Below, piece after piece: positions 33,488 to 43,094 of a stretch of DNA of 44,030 nucleotides (the first letter of the stretch is position 1; the number at the start of each line of letters is the position of its first letter). The stretch is taken from contig JAWKSY010000026.1 in NCBI GenBank assembly GCA_041402125.1, positions 1 through 44,030 of the forward strand, in the 5' to 3' direction. The translations under genes were made by a program, and so were the position numbers. This DNA is from JAWKSY01 sp041402125 (GTDB lineage Bacteria; Planctomycetota; GCA-002687715; DRQF01). The notes below the pieces were generated by a model. That model did not search any database. It was not told the DNA's origin and saw only the letters and a list, made by a program, of their open reading frames with translations.

Positions 33488-34728
33488 ATGAGCGCCTCGA
33501 GCACTTCCACCGTAATCTCGGCCCCTGGCTCGATCACGCCGGCATGCGCGTTGCGCCGCCGGACGGCTCGCAGACCAAGCGCACCGTGACGGTCTCCAGG
33601 GGGCCGGGAGTCCTACGGGACGATGGCCCGCCAGCTCGAGCGTCTCGCCGCGGAGCGAATCGACACCTCGGATCGTCAGCACCTCCGGGCATCATCCGGG
33701 CCGGAGACGAGGAGAGCCGCCGATCCCTGCCTCGCCGGCGCCGGCCGAGACGGAGGCGCCCGTTACCGATCGCACCCCGGAACTTGAGCCGGGCGCGCGC
33801 GAAAAGCTCGCCCGACACCACCCGGCCGACTTCCTGCGTCGGCTCGAGGTCGCGGCGATGACCAAGCCCTTCCTCGTCCTGCGCGGCGGGCCGGGAATGG
33901 GCAAGAGCACGCTGGCGCTCAACCTCCTCGACGAGGACGCCGAGGCGCGCCGCCTCCACCGTCCCGGTCGCCTCGACGTGGCGGGGACGCGAGGATCTTC
34001 TGGGCTACGTCAATCCGGTCGACGGGTCCTTCGAAGCCACCGAGTTCACGCGCTTCCTCGTCGAGGCGGAGCAGGCCTGGGACGCCGGCGACCGGCGCAA
34101 CCGCCTCGTGATCTTCGAGGTTCAACCTCAGCCAGCCGGAGTTCTGGCTCTCCGACCTCCTCGTGCGGCTCGAGTACGAAGAGGAGGATCGGCGAGATCG
34201 TAGCGTCGAGCTCGGTGGACGCGGGATGCCGACGGACGGCGGCGGCCACACCCGCGTCTACCTGACGCCGGCCCTCCGCTTCGTCGCGACGATCAACACC
34301 GACCACACGACGCGCAGGCTCTACCGCGCGTTCTCGACCGTGCGGCGGTGATCGAGGTCGACGTCGAGCCCCGCACCGCACTCGAGCGATTCGGCCTCGA
34401 GATGGACGAGCCTCAGGTGGACGCCTCGAGGCCGTCGACTTCATCGTGCGGCGCAAGGGCGCAGCCTTCAGCCACCGCACCGCCCGGTCCCTGAAGACCT
34501 GTCTCACCGAGCTCGGTCTCGAGCCCTGGACCGCGATCGATCAGGTCCTCGTGCTCGAGGTCCTCTCGAAGATCCACCTCATGGCCGGCGATCCGGGCGA
34601 CGCCTTCCTTCATGGACCAGCTCGGCGAGTGGCGCGAGAATCACGGCCGTCACCTCATCGACTGCGCCCGCGTCATCGAGGCCTGGCGCAACGAGCTCGA
34701 CGAGGGTCGCGACGTGGTGCAGGCCTGA
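33488..34728 (+). pseudogene. McrB-like AAA+ NTPase, broken by at least seven frameshifts
   Basis: Joining frames gives a recognisable McrB-type motor. F-L-V-L-R-G-G-P-G-M-G-K-S-T is Walker A (about 33880). V-P-V-A-S-T-W-R-G-R-E-D-L-L-G-Y-V-N-P is the McrB-typical segment, followed by L-V-I-F-E/F-N-L-S-Q-P-E-F-W-L-S-D-L-L at Walker B. R-F-V-A-T-I-N-T-D-H-T-T-R-R-L then P-R-V-L-D-R-A-A-V-I is the sensor region. The C-terminus ends R-D-V-V-Q-A at the TGA 34726-34728. Shifts occur near 33600, 33740, 33960, 34120, 34320, 34430 and 34610, in both directions. McrB motors translocate with an McrC-type nuclease in modified-DNA restriction; the next locus supplies the nuclease. Confidence 0.7.
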
Positions 34729-34731
34729 TCG

Positions 34732-36014
34732 ATGCGCGATCTCTTCGATTTCCTCCTGAAGGAGCTCGAGGCCTTCTCGGCCGAGATGCTCGTCGGGTCT
34801 CGCCCCGAAGGCGCAGCCCTCCACCGGCGTCGGGGTCGGGCACGGCGGGAGTCCTCGTGGAGACGATCTCGCGCCTGACCCGCCTCGTCCCCGATCTCCT
34901 CCAGGACCTCGAGGAGCACGGGGCCTTCGAGGACGGCCGTCTCGTCGCCACGCGCGATCCGCGCGGCGCCACCCCTCGCGGAGCCCGCAGCACTTCGCGC
35001 TTCGTGCCGACCGACTCGTCCCGACGGTCTGGGAGCGCCCCGAGCGCCCGCCTCGTTCCGCAGATCGCGCCAATGCGCTGGCTCCTGCACGAGATCGACC
35101 GCCTGGAGACGGAGCTCGATGTGGCGAGGAAGCGCCACGCGCGCATGGCGGTCCAGGTGCGCGAGGCCCGGGCGAGGGCCTGGGCTGGCGTCGCGACGAC
35201 GAGCCTCTCCTGCGTGCCCGCGCCCTGCGGCTCGTCTCCGCCGGCTACGCCCTCGAACGCGCCCGCGGCGCCATCGCGTCCGCCGCGTACACGCGCCTGC
35301 GTCCTTCTCCCGCGATGCCGCGCCCTTTCCCCGCGGCTACCGGGCCTGAGACGCGCTGCGCCGCTTCCTTCCGCGTCTCGATGCGCCCTGGGGCGGTCCC
35401 CACGAGCAGGCGCGCTGCGCCCCGCCGACGCGGGCCTACCGGATGTTCCACCTCTATCAGCGCTGGTTGGGCCTCTCCGTCCACCGCGCCTTCCTCGCCC
35501 GCGGCTTCACCGCCCGCGGCGACGTCATCGCCGCGCTCTACGCCGCCGGTCGCATCCGCTACCGGCGCGAGGAGGCCTCGATCGAAGTCTGGATCGACCC
35601 TCGCCTCGTCTCCGGTCGCCCCCACGCCTCGGGCTTCACCTGCGTCGAGGGACGGAGGCCACCCCGATCTCCTCCTCGTCACCCCCGGCCCGAGGGTCCC
35701 GACGCCTGGATCCTCGACCCGACTCTCGCCACCGACGAGAGCCTGCTCCTCGCCAAGGGTCGCTACCTCGACGTCCTCGCCTCCGACGCCCTGGGCCTTG
35801 CCGCCGGCGTCCCCACCTCGCGTCGCCCCCCGCGCCGCGCCTGGGCCTGCCACCCCTCCTCGCCCCGCACGCCCGCATCCTCGACGCCACCACCCGCCGC
35901 GGCCACGTCGGCGTCGTCCCGGCCACCCCGAGACCCCGCGACCCCGCGCTTCGCGCCTTCCTCGACGACGTCATCGCCTGGGCCGTGGCGTGGACGCCTC
36001 GGGCCGGGAGCTGA
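34732..36014 (+). pseudogene. McrC-like / DUF2357-type PD-(D/E)XK nuclease partner, broken by multiple frameshifts
   Basis: Starts 3 nt after the AAA+ locus. Reconstructed pieces in order: M-R-D-L-F-D-F-L-L-K-E-L-E; L-V-P-D-L-L-Q-D-L-E-E-H-G; F-A-L-R-A-D-R-L-V-P-T-V-W-E-R-P-E-R-P-P; M-R-W-L-L-H-E-I-D-R-L-E-T-E-L-D. Then Y-R-M-F-H-L-Y-Q-R-W-L; a nuclease-like P-D-L-L-L-V-T-P-G followed by W-I-L-D-P-T; and the tail I-L-D-A-T-T-R-R-G-H-V-G to the TGA at 36014. The V-P-T-V-W-E-R-P-E region and the late P-D...D pattern are what I recall of DUF2357 restriction proteins. At least six frame changes are needed. It would cut DNA together with the McrB-like motor. Confidence 0.55.
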
Positions 36015-36139
36015 CCGGGGGCCCCTTCGTCATTCCGCCTCCTCCTGGTCGATTCCACGCCGGACCGGTTCTTGACGAGGCCTCGCCCGTCATCGACGAT
36101 CGCCGAAGGCCCGGCCAGGCCGGCGTACGAGAGAGACCG

Positions 36140-36430
36140 GTGGATCACGACCTCAGATTCCGCCTCGCGGTATTCGACTACCTGAACCGGCTCACCTTCG
36201 GTGACCCGGAGGCGCTCGTGACTTGGCAGGACCTTCACCGCTTTTCCCTTCGACGGCAAGCACCACGTCCTGATCGGCGCGCGCGGCATTTGGAAACCCG
36301 CCGCGCTCGACCTGCCGATCTCGATCACGACCTCGCCGCCCCGATCAGGCCGGCCGGCCCCTATGAAGATGAGATCCGAGCCGACGACACCCTCGACTAC
36401 GCCTACCAGGGTGAGCCCCGCCCCGGGTAG
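36140..36430 (+). pseudogene. Truncated HNH-type restriction endonuclease-like gene
   Basis: From a GTG at 36140: D-H-D-L-R-F-R-L-A-V-F-D-Y-L, then (after a +1 shift near 36240) F-D-G-K-H-H-V-L-I-G-A-R-G-I-W-K-P-A-A-L-D-L-P-I-S-I-T-T. It returns to the first frame near 36350 for G-P-Y-E-D-E-I, ending at TAG 36430. This is the N-terminal domain of putative HNH restriction endonucleases (R-L-A-x-F-D-W-L, G-P-Q-G-I-F-K-P, L-P-L-S-I-T-T). The family is about 280 residues, so the whole HNH half is missing. A remnant. Confidence 0.6.
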
Positions 36431-36470
36431 GATCTTCGGGTCTCCCATGCCCCTCAGCCCCGGAGCCCCC

Positions 36471-37260
36471 ATGCCGCGCCCCCGCCGCACGACCGTCATG
36501 CTGGCCCTCGCCTGACCTGGGCGATCGGCTCCCTCCGCGCCCAAGACGACGAAAAAGACCCTCCGCGTCTTCATCTTCGCCGGCCAGTCGAACATGGTCG
36601 GCTCCGACTCCAGCGCGAAGGACATCGAGCGCTTCCCACCCTTCGCCGGCCTGGACGAGCCCCAGCCCGAGGTCCGCTTCAGCTACTGCATCGGCCGCGA
36701 GGACAAGCGCAAGTCAGACGGCTGGGTCCCTCTCGCCCCGGTGAACGACATCGTCGGCCCGGAGCTGAGCTTCGCCCGCCAGGTCGCCCGCCACATCAAG
36801 GCCCCGATCGCCATCATCAAGGTCGCCGCCGGCGGCACCCACCTGGGCGGCGACTGGAATCCCGGACCAACCCACGGGCTTCAAGCTCTTCCATCCCTAC
36901 CGGAAGGAGGCGGCGAAGCGTCTCGCGTTACTCGTAGCGGCGAGCCGGAAGGACCTCGAGATGGAAGGGCTGAGGTGGTTCGTGACGCTCCAGCCTCCAA
37001 CCGACGACGAGAGCGTCAACGGGGTCGACGTCGAGGGCGCGTTGACCGAGCTGGCGAAAGCCGACGAGCGGCTCGAGTTGGTCCGCGTCTTCGACCTCCT
37101 GAATCAGGATGAGAGCCTTGTGATCGCGGCGACCGGAGTAGTCCGTCTGGGAACGGCGATCGCGAAGCATGTCATGGGGCGCAACCGCCCGCAGTGGGTG
37201 CACCCGAGCCGGATCATTGCCGGGATCCGGCGCCCACGTCCGTCGCCACGGGCGTTCTGA
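36471..37260 (+). pseudogene. Secreted SASA-family carbohydrate esterase, frameshifted and atypical in its C-terminal half
   Basis: The ATG at 36471 begins a signal peptide (M-L-A-L-A, then after a -1 shift near 36512 L-T-W-A-I-G-S-L-R-A-Q). After a further shift, L-R-V-F-I-F-A-G-Q-S-N-M-V-G gives the GQSNM nucleophile block of sialic-acid-specific acetylesterases (PF03629). S-Y-C-I-G-R-E and A-A-G-G-T-H-L-G-G-D-W-N-P follow. Near 36862 one extra base separates it from T-G-F-K-L-F-H-P-Y-R-K-E-A-A. The remainder to 37260 lacks the usual W-H-Q-G-E-N-D block. It is either a divergent subfamily or an internally deleted gene. Confidence 0.6.
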
Positions 37261-37612
37261 TGGCCGAATGTGTGCTCATCGTTAGGTCTTTCAACGTGGG
37301 AGGTTGTGACGTATCCTGGCGCAGATCCCGTGCACGGGCGCTCTTAGGCGTCGAGATGGGAATGGGGGTGAGGCCGGTTGCCTGGTTCGGTACCCCCCGA
37401 AGTCCAAGATTCTCGCTTCGACGACGGCCGATGACGTGCGCTTAGCACGACATTCGAGACCCGTCTCCTTCATCGCGCTGCGATCCCTGGACCTTTGCGG
37501 CCGCATGGCCCTCCGGTGAAGAGGCGCGGGAGACGTCCGTCAGCGTCGCCTACGTCGACCATCGCCCCTTGGCCACGACAAGAATGCAGGACGGAAAGCA
37601 CGTAAGGAACGG
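37261..37612. other. Gene-free stretch upstream of the BREX cluster
   Basis: 352 nt without a convincing coding frame and visibly less GC-rich than the flanks. It probably carries the BREX promoter. No tRNA, direct-repeat attachment site or palindromic repeat family member was seen here. Confidence 0.5.
37290..37317 (+). promoter_or_regulatory. Candidate BREX operon promoter
   Basis: TTCAAC (37290-37295) and TATCCT (37312-37317), 16-nt spacing, in an AT-richer stretch about 300 nt before brxE. The boxes are imperfect and the leader would be long. Confidence 0.25.
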
Positions 37613-38176
37613 ATGAACTTCGATCGGCTCTTCAAGCTTCGACTCGTTGTCGCTCGGTTCGGCGAGATGGATTGTGCGCGCTGGTGGAACACCGGCGACA
37701 CGGAAAGGGGGAGTGCGCTCCTTGGTCGTGCAGGTGTGCTTCTCATGAGTCGAGGCTTCCGACGAACCCACCGATTCGCGCAGGCACGGGTTGTCTTTGA
37801 GGTTGCCCGAGCTCGGTGTGCAGAGGTCTTCGATCCCCCAAGAAGCATCACTCTCTGGAATTTGCCGCCAGCGATCGAGGACCAGTTTGACGCCCGATGG
37901 GCCCGCTGGATAGAGGATCGCGACGCTTGGAGCGAGTTCTTCTCCGCAATCGAAGCTCCGCCAAGAGACCTCCTCGTCGCCATGAGACAGCTCGACCTCG
38001 CCGGCGAGAGCGACGTCACCGCCGTCTCCAAGCTCCGCCGGTCCGCCGATGGCCGCGCAGTGCCGTTACCTGGAGTCCAGGTCGTAACCGATGCCGTGCT
38101 CACCCATCTTGCTGCGGCTTTCTCTCGGGGAGAGCCGGGTAAGCTCGTCGTGCCCTGCGCGCGGATGGAGGACTGA
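37613..38176 (+). CDS. brxE: BrxE family protein of a BREX phage-defence system
   Basis: 187 residues with AAGGA 5 nt before the ATG. The opening M-N-F-D-R-L-F-K-L-R-L-V-V-A-R-F-G-E-M-D, plus R-W-W-N-T, R-G-F-x-R-T-H-R-F-A-Q-A-R and C-A-E-V-F-D-P-P, match the BrxE family as I know it. It is a small cytoplasmic protein with no known catalytic motif and a poorly understood role. It heads the cluster; its TGA overlaps the brxA ATG as TGATG. BrxE is reported mainly from BREX type 6 loci, which is the basis for the subtype call. Codon choice is less GC-extreme than in the left half of the window. Confidence 0.87.
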   Translation: MNFDRLFKLRLVVARFGEMDCARWWNTGDTERGSALLGRAGVLLMSRGFRRTHRFAQARVVFEVARARCAEVFDPPRSITLWNLPPAIEDQFDARWARWIEDRDAWSEFFSAIEAPPRDLLVAMRQLDLAGESDVTAVSKLRRSADGRAVPLPGVQVVTDAVLTHLAAAFSRGEPGKLVVPCARMED

Positions 38177-38956
38177 TGGCCGACAACCGCGCATCTGTCG
38201 TCTCCTCGTACACGATTATCAAGGGCGCCTTGATCGAGGAAACGTACTCGGTGTTCCGGGACTGGGACTTCGCGAAGTCGCCCGAGGAGAACCTCGACCT
38301 CGTGCGACGCACGAACTCCGTGGGCGCCAAGAGCGCGAGCTGGCTGCTCGATCTCTACAAGGTCTTGCATCGGCGGTTCGACCCCGCGGGTCGCGACCGA
38401 AGCCTGGTCGAGCTCGCGCAGCGCTGGCTGCCCGCTCGAGCTCTGGAAGCCGCTGCTCCTCTGGCACATGACGCGCGACGAGTTCCTCCTCCGCGACTTC
38501 CTGGTGCAGTGGCTCTACGAGCACTTCACCCAGGGCACGCTGCGCGTCCGAGCCCAGGACCTCTGGCCTTATCTTCGAGCGCTCCATGACAAGGGCCTCG
38601 TCGCCGAGCCTTGGAAGGAGAGCACGCTCAAGCGCGTGTCGTCGGAGCTCCTCCGCATCGCGGTGGACTTCGGCCTCATGCGCGGCACCGTCACGCGCGA
38701 GTTCGCTTCTTTTCACCTACCTGACGAGTCCTTCCTCTACCTCCTGCACGCGATGATTGAGCTGCAGCCGAACGCGCGCGAGGTCGTGCACTCGACCGAC
38801 TGGCGCATGTTCCTGATGGACGCGGCCGACGTGGAGCGGGAGCTCTTCCGCCTCCACCAGTTCCGCCGCGTTCACTACGAAGTCGCCGGGTCGCTCGCGC
38901 AGCTCAAGCTGCCCTGCGACTCCGCCGCCGACTACGGACGGGAGATGGTGGCATGA
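38176..38956 (+). CDS. brxA: BrxA (DUF1819) of the BREX system, with one apparent 1-nt insertion
   Basis: Starts at 38176, overlapping the brxE stop, with Y-T-I-I-K-G-A-L-I-E-E-T-Y. The frame breaks near 38433: R-W-L-P is followed by a spurious tail, while the +1 frame continues E-L-W-K-P-L-L-L-W-H-M-T-R-D-E-F-L-L-R-D-F-L to a TGA at 38956. Removing one G from CCCGCTCGAG restores R-W-L-P-L-E-L-W-K-P. Intact length is about 259 residues, normal for BrxA, a small helical DNA-binding BREX component. The stop overlaps brxB (ATGA). Either a sequencing indel or an inactivating mutation. Confidence 0.87.
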
Positions 38957-39531
38957 GCGACTGGAAGCAACGACTCACGAGGGACCTCGAGCCCGTGCTG
39001 CGCGAGACGGACCCGCGAGCGCGGATCAGCGCGTACCACAACATGCCGTACGCTATCTTCCACTACCCGCCGGAGGAAGAGATCCCGCTTCGCGCCGAGC
39101 TGGCCCTGCTGAGCACGCGCCTCGAGCAGATCGGCAAGCGCGTCACGAGCATCTCGCTCGCGGAGTGCCTGGCCGACGCCCTCGCGGCCGAGGGCCTGAC
39201 GACCGAGCGCATCGCCAGCGCCGAGAAGCGCACCGGTACCGAGAAGATGGTCGACACCATCCACATGGTCATCAGCCGTCGCCGGCCTCTCGATGACCTC
39301 GTCGCCGCGCGGATTCCACAGGAGGCCGATCCCGCCCGGGACATCGTGTTCATCGTGCGGGCAGGCTCCCTGTTCCCGTTCTACCGCACGTCCTCCCTGC
39401 TCGAGCAGCTCAAGGGCAAGCTCGAAGTGCCGGCGGTGCTCTTCTACCCGGGAGAGCTCGATGGTGTGGCGGGGCTGAAGTTCATGGGCGTGCTCGAGGC
39501 GGAGCACAACTACCGACCGAAGATCTTCTAG
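38953..39531 (+). CDS. brxB: BrxB (DUF1788) of the BREX system
   Basis: 192 residues, coupled to brxA by an ATGA overlap. The P-R-A-R-I-S-A-Y-H-N-M-P-Y-A-I-F-H-Y-P-P-E-E-E start and the C-terminal F-Y-P-G-E-L-D-G... L-K-F-M-G-V block are typical of DUF1788/BrxB. It is a small cytoplasmic protein that works with BrxC and PglZ in the BREX complex; its biochemical function is unclear. It ends 11 nt before brxC. No frameshift is seen. Confidence 0.92.
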   Translation: MSDWKQRLTRDLEPVLRETDPRARISAYHNMPYAIFHYPPEEEIPLRAELALLSTRLEQIGKRVTSISLAECLADALAAEGLTTERIASAEKRTGTEKMVDTIHMVISRRRPLDDLVAARIPQEADPARDIVFIVRAGSLFPFYRTSSLLEQLKGKLEVPAVLFYPGELDGVAGLKFMGVLEAEHNYRPKIF

Positions 39532-39542
39532 GAGCGCGACCG

Positions 39543-42500
39543 ATGGCCAACACGCAGATCAAAGAGCTCTTCGCTGGCGACATCTACCGGCGCATCGAGG
39601 AGGTCATCAAGGTCGACCAGACCGACGAAGCCATCCTCCGCGAGGAGCTCGGCGAGTACGTTCTGACGGACGCCATCCGCGGCCACTACAAGAACATCCT
39701 CCGCAGCTACTGGGAGACCCCCAACAAGCCGCACGAGGGCATCGCCATCTGGGTCTCCGGCTTCTTCGGCTCGGGCAAGTCCAGCTTCGCCAAGATGCTG
39801 GGGTTGGCGCTCCAGAACCGTCAGGTGCAGGGCGAGGCGGCCGCCGAGATCTTCGCGGGCCGGGCGGGCGACAACGAGCTCAAGGTCCTCCTCAAGCAGA
39901 TCTCGGAACACATCCCCACCGACGCCGTCATCTTCGACGTCTCCACCGACCGCGGCATCAAGAGCGGCAACCAGACGCTCACCGAGATCATGTACCGGCT
40001 CTTCCTCAAGAGCCTGGGCTACGCCGAGGACCTCGACCTCGCCGAACTCGAGATCACGCTGGAGCAGAAGGGCGAGCTCGAACGCTTCGAGACGACCTAC
40101 CGCGAGATGTTCGAGCAGGAGTGGGACGCCAACAAGGACCTCATCGCCTTCTCGCTCGGCGAGGCGAGCGCGGTCATGCACCGGCTCTTCCCGAGCCGCT
40201 ACCAGACCCAGGATTCGTGGGTCCAGGCGGTGCAGGACCGCGCCGACATCACCGCGGGCCGCTTGGCCGAGCGGTGCAAGGACCTGATGGGGCGCAGGCG
40301 CCCACAAAAGAACCTCGTCTTCGTCGTCGACGAGGTCGGGCAGTTCGTGGCGCGCGACGTCCAGAAGATGCTCGACCTGCAGGCGGCCGTGCAGAGCCTG
40401 GGCCGGGTTGGCCGCGGCAAGATCTGGATCGTTGTCACCTCCCAGGAGAAGCTGACTGAGCTCGTCGGAGGCCTCGACGACAAGCGGGTCGAGCTCGCTC
40501 GCTTGATGGACCGCTTCCCGCTGCAGGTCCACCTCGAGCCGTCCGACATCTCCGAGGTCACGAGCAAGCGCGTCCTCGCCAAGAACGCTGCGGCGCTCGA
40601 CACCCTGCGCGACCTCTACGGAAAGCACAGCGGGCGGCTCACGGCGAACACGCGGCTCACCGCCGACATCCAGCTTCCCGAGCTCTCCACCGACCGCTTC
40701 CAGGACCTCTACCCGCTGCTGCCCTACCAGATCGACCTGATCATCCAGGTGGTCTCCGGGCTGCGCACGCAAGGCGGCGCGACGAAGCACGTCGGCGGCG
40801 CCAACCGCACCATCATCAAGCTCGCGCAGCAGCTCCTGATCCACGAGGGCGTGAAGCTCGCCGAGCAACCGGTCGGCAAGCTGGCGACCATCGACCAGAT
40901 CTACGACCTCATCGCCAGCAACATCCCGAGCGAGATCCGCGGGAAGATCGCGGCGATCAAGACCGAGGTCCCGCACCCGTTCGCACAGGCCGTGGCGAAG
41001 GCCATCTGCCTCCTCCAGTACGTCAAGAGCATCCATCGCACGGCCGAGAACATCGCCTCCACCTTGCACCCCGCCGTCGGCGCCGACTCGGTTCTGCCCG
41101 AGGTCAAGGAGGCCCTGCGGCAGCTCGTCGACGCACACAAGGTGCGCGTCTCCGACGGTCAGTACCGCATCCCGACGCCGGCCGAGGACGACTGGGAGGT
41201 CACGCGCGCCAGCTTCCAGCCGAAGCCGGGCGACATCAACCGCATCCACGCGGACGCGGTCATGGCGCTCTGGGAGCCGAGGCCCTCGCACAACCTGCAG
41301 GACGCTCGCACCTTCAAGGGCGGGCTCACCTTCAACGGCCGGTCCGTCTTCGACGAGGACATCGCGTTCCACGTCACGCTCGCCGAGCGCGGGGCGGAGC
41401 TCGAGCGCCAGGCCAGCGAGGCGCGCTCGCGCTCCCAGGCAGAGCGCAAGGCGGTCTTCTGGGTCGCGGGCCTCGACGAACACGTCGACCGAGAGACGGT
41501 CGAGGTCTTCCGCTCGCGCGAGATCCTCGCCCGCAAGGAGCGCGCGGCCAAGACGAAGGATGAGACGTCCCTCGTCGCCGAGGAGAAGCTGCGCCTCCGG
41601 ACGCACGAGACCGAGCTGCGCCGCCTGCTCCGCGAGGCGCTCCTCGCCGGCTCCATCTACTTCCAGGGCAACGACCGCAGCCCGGGCGACTCGGTCACCG
41701 CGGTCAGCCAGGCCGCGAGCCGGGTGCTCGGCCACGTGCTCCCCGAGGTCTACGACCGCTTCGCCGAAGGCGCGGCGCGGGTCGCGTCGAAGGACCTCGA
41801 CACCCTGATGACCAACGAGAACCTCCGCGGCCTCACGCCGATCTTCGCGCAGCTCAACCTCGTGCGCGACGAGAAGGGCCAGACGGTATTCAACACCGAG
41901 ACCGGCGTGCTGAAGGAGGTGATGGACCGCATCGAGAACAAGACAAGCTACGGCGAGACGGCCACCGGCCGCTACCTCGCCGACGAGTTCGAGAAGGAGC
42001 CCTTCGGGTGGAACCTCGACGTGGTCCGTCTCTTCGTCGTGGCCCTCGTGCGGGCCGGCAAGGTGAAGGCGACGAGCAAGGGTACGACCATCGACTCGGC
42101 GCTCTCCGTCGAGGCGCGCAACACCTTCTCGAGCAACAACCTCTTCCGGGCCTGCTCGTTCCAGAAGCGCGTCTCGGGCACCGACATCAACGACTGGCTC
42201 GAAGCCGAGGCCGCCTATCGCGACGTGTTCGGCAAGCAGCTCCCCGAGCTTCAGGCCAGCGTAATCGCCGAGGCGATCCGCCGTGAGGTCGGCGGGGCCG
42301 AGGAGAAGCTCCACGAGGTGCACACGACCTTGCTCACCCACGGGCTCCCGGGCGCCACCGTGCTCCAGGAAGCCATCGACCAGATGCGGGCCATCCGCGG
42401 GGGCAACGAGGACGACGCCATCCTCACCTTCAACGGCGCCCACAAGGCCCTCAAGGAGGCCGTGAAGCGCGCGAGCGAGCTCGCCGCCGCGCTGACGGAG

Positions 42501-43085
42501 CCCCGGCTCCTCGACCTCAAGCGGGCCCGCCGCGCGCTCGACAGCCACTGGGCCTTCCTCGACCAGGAGGCGGACCTGCCCGACGGGCTGCGTCCGAAGG
42601 CCGAGGCGCTGGCCGACATGATGGCGCGCGAGACCTTCTATCGGGACCTCGCGCAGATCGACCAGCACGCCACCGCCATCGAGGCCGAGTACCAGGCGCG
42701 CTTCAAGGCGGCCGCCGCCGCGCGAACCGAGTGCTACCAGCAGGCCCTGGCGACGCTTCATGGCAACCCGGCCTGGAGCGAGCTGAACGAGGAGCAGCAG
42801 TCGCGAGTCGCCGCGCCGCTCACGAGCCGTGCCTCGGCCACGGTGCCGGCCTCCGCCACCATCCCGTTCCTGCGCTCCGAGCTCAGCGCGTGCCCGCAGC
42901 ACCTCAAGGCCGCGGCGCAGCAGATGATGGAGCTCATCGAGGGCAACCGCCTCGTCACCATCAACGTCGGCGACTACTTCGCCGGGCGCGTCGAGACCCC
43001 GGAGCAACTCGAAGCGGCCATCGGCGCGCTCCGCCAGCGCATCGAGAAGCTGCTCGGCGAGGGCAAGAAGGTCTGGATTCAGTAG
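39543..43085 (+). CDS. brxC: BrxC, large P-loop ATPase of the BREX system
   Basis: 1180 residues, normal for BrxC. AGGAG 9 nt before the ATG. The N-terminal I-K-E-L-F-A-G-D-I-Y-R-R-I-E-E-V-I-K-V-D-Q is a BrxC hallmark. Walker A is G-F-F-G-S-G-K-S-S at 73-81, and Walker B is L-V-F-V-V-D-E-V at about residues 259-266. The rest is long and helical. BrxC is an AAA-like ATPase/DNA-binding component of the defence complex. The frame is uninterrupted over 3.5 kb. It ends 9 nt before the pglX start. Confidence 0.95.
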   Translation: MANTQIKELFAGDIYRRIEEVIKVDQTDEAILREELGEYVLTDAIRGHYKNILRSYWETPNKPHEGIAIWVSGFFGSGKSSFAKMLGLALQNRQVQGEAAAEIFAGRAGDNELKVLLKQISEHIPTDAVIFDVSTDRGIKSGNQTLTEIMYRLFLKSLGYAEDLDLAELEITLEQKGELERFETTYREMFEQEWDANKDLIAFSLGEASAVMHRLFPSRYQTQDSWVQAVQDRADITAGRLAERCKDLMGRRRPQKNLVFVVDEVGQFVARDVQKMLDLQAAVQSLGRVGRGKIWIVVTSQEKLTELVGGLDDKRVELARLMDRFPLQVHLEPSDISEVTSKRVLAKNAAALDTLRDLYGKHSGRLTANTRLTADIQLPELSTDRFQDLYPLLPYQIDLIIQVVSGLRTQGGATKHVGGANRTIIKLAQQLLIHEGVKLAEQPVGKLATIDQIYDLIASNIPSEIRGKIAAIKTEVPHPFAQAVAKAICLLQYVKSIHRTAENIASTLHPAVGADSVLPEVKEALRQLVDAHKVRVSDGQYRIPTPAEDDWEVTRASFQPKPGDINRIHADAVMALWEPRPSHNLQDARTFKGGLTFNGRSVFDEDIAFHVTLAERGAELERQASEARSRSQAERKAVFWVAGLDEHVDRETVEVFRSREILARKERAAKTKDETSLVAEEKLRLRTHETELRRLLREALLAGSIYFQGNDRSPGDSVTAVSQAASRVLGHVLPEVYDRFAEGAARVASKDLDTLMTNENLRGLTPIFAQLNLVRDEKGQTVFNTETGVLKEVMDRIENKTSYGETATGRYLADEFEKEPFGWNLDVVRLFVVALVRAGKVKATSKGTTIDSALSVEARNTFSSNNLFRACSFQKRVSGTDINDWLEAEAAYRDVFGKQLPELQASVIAEAIRREVGGAEEKLHEVHTTLLTHGLPGATVLQEAIDQMRAIRGGNEDDAILTFNGAHKALKEAVKRASELAAALTEPRLLDLKRARRALDSHWAFLDQEADLPDGLRPKAEALADMMARETFYRDLAQIDQHATAIEAEYQARFKAAAAARTECYQQALATLHGNPAWSELNEEQQSRVAAPLTSRASATVPASATIPFLRSELSACPQHLKAAAQQMMELIEGNRLVTINVGDYFAGRVETPEQLEAAIGALRQRIEKLLGEGKKVWIQ

Positions 43086-43094
43086 GAGCAACGC

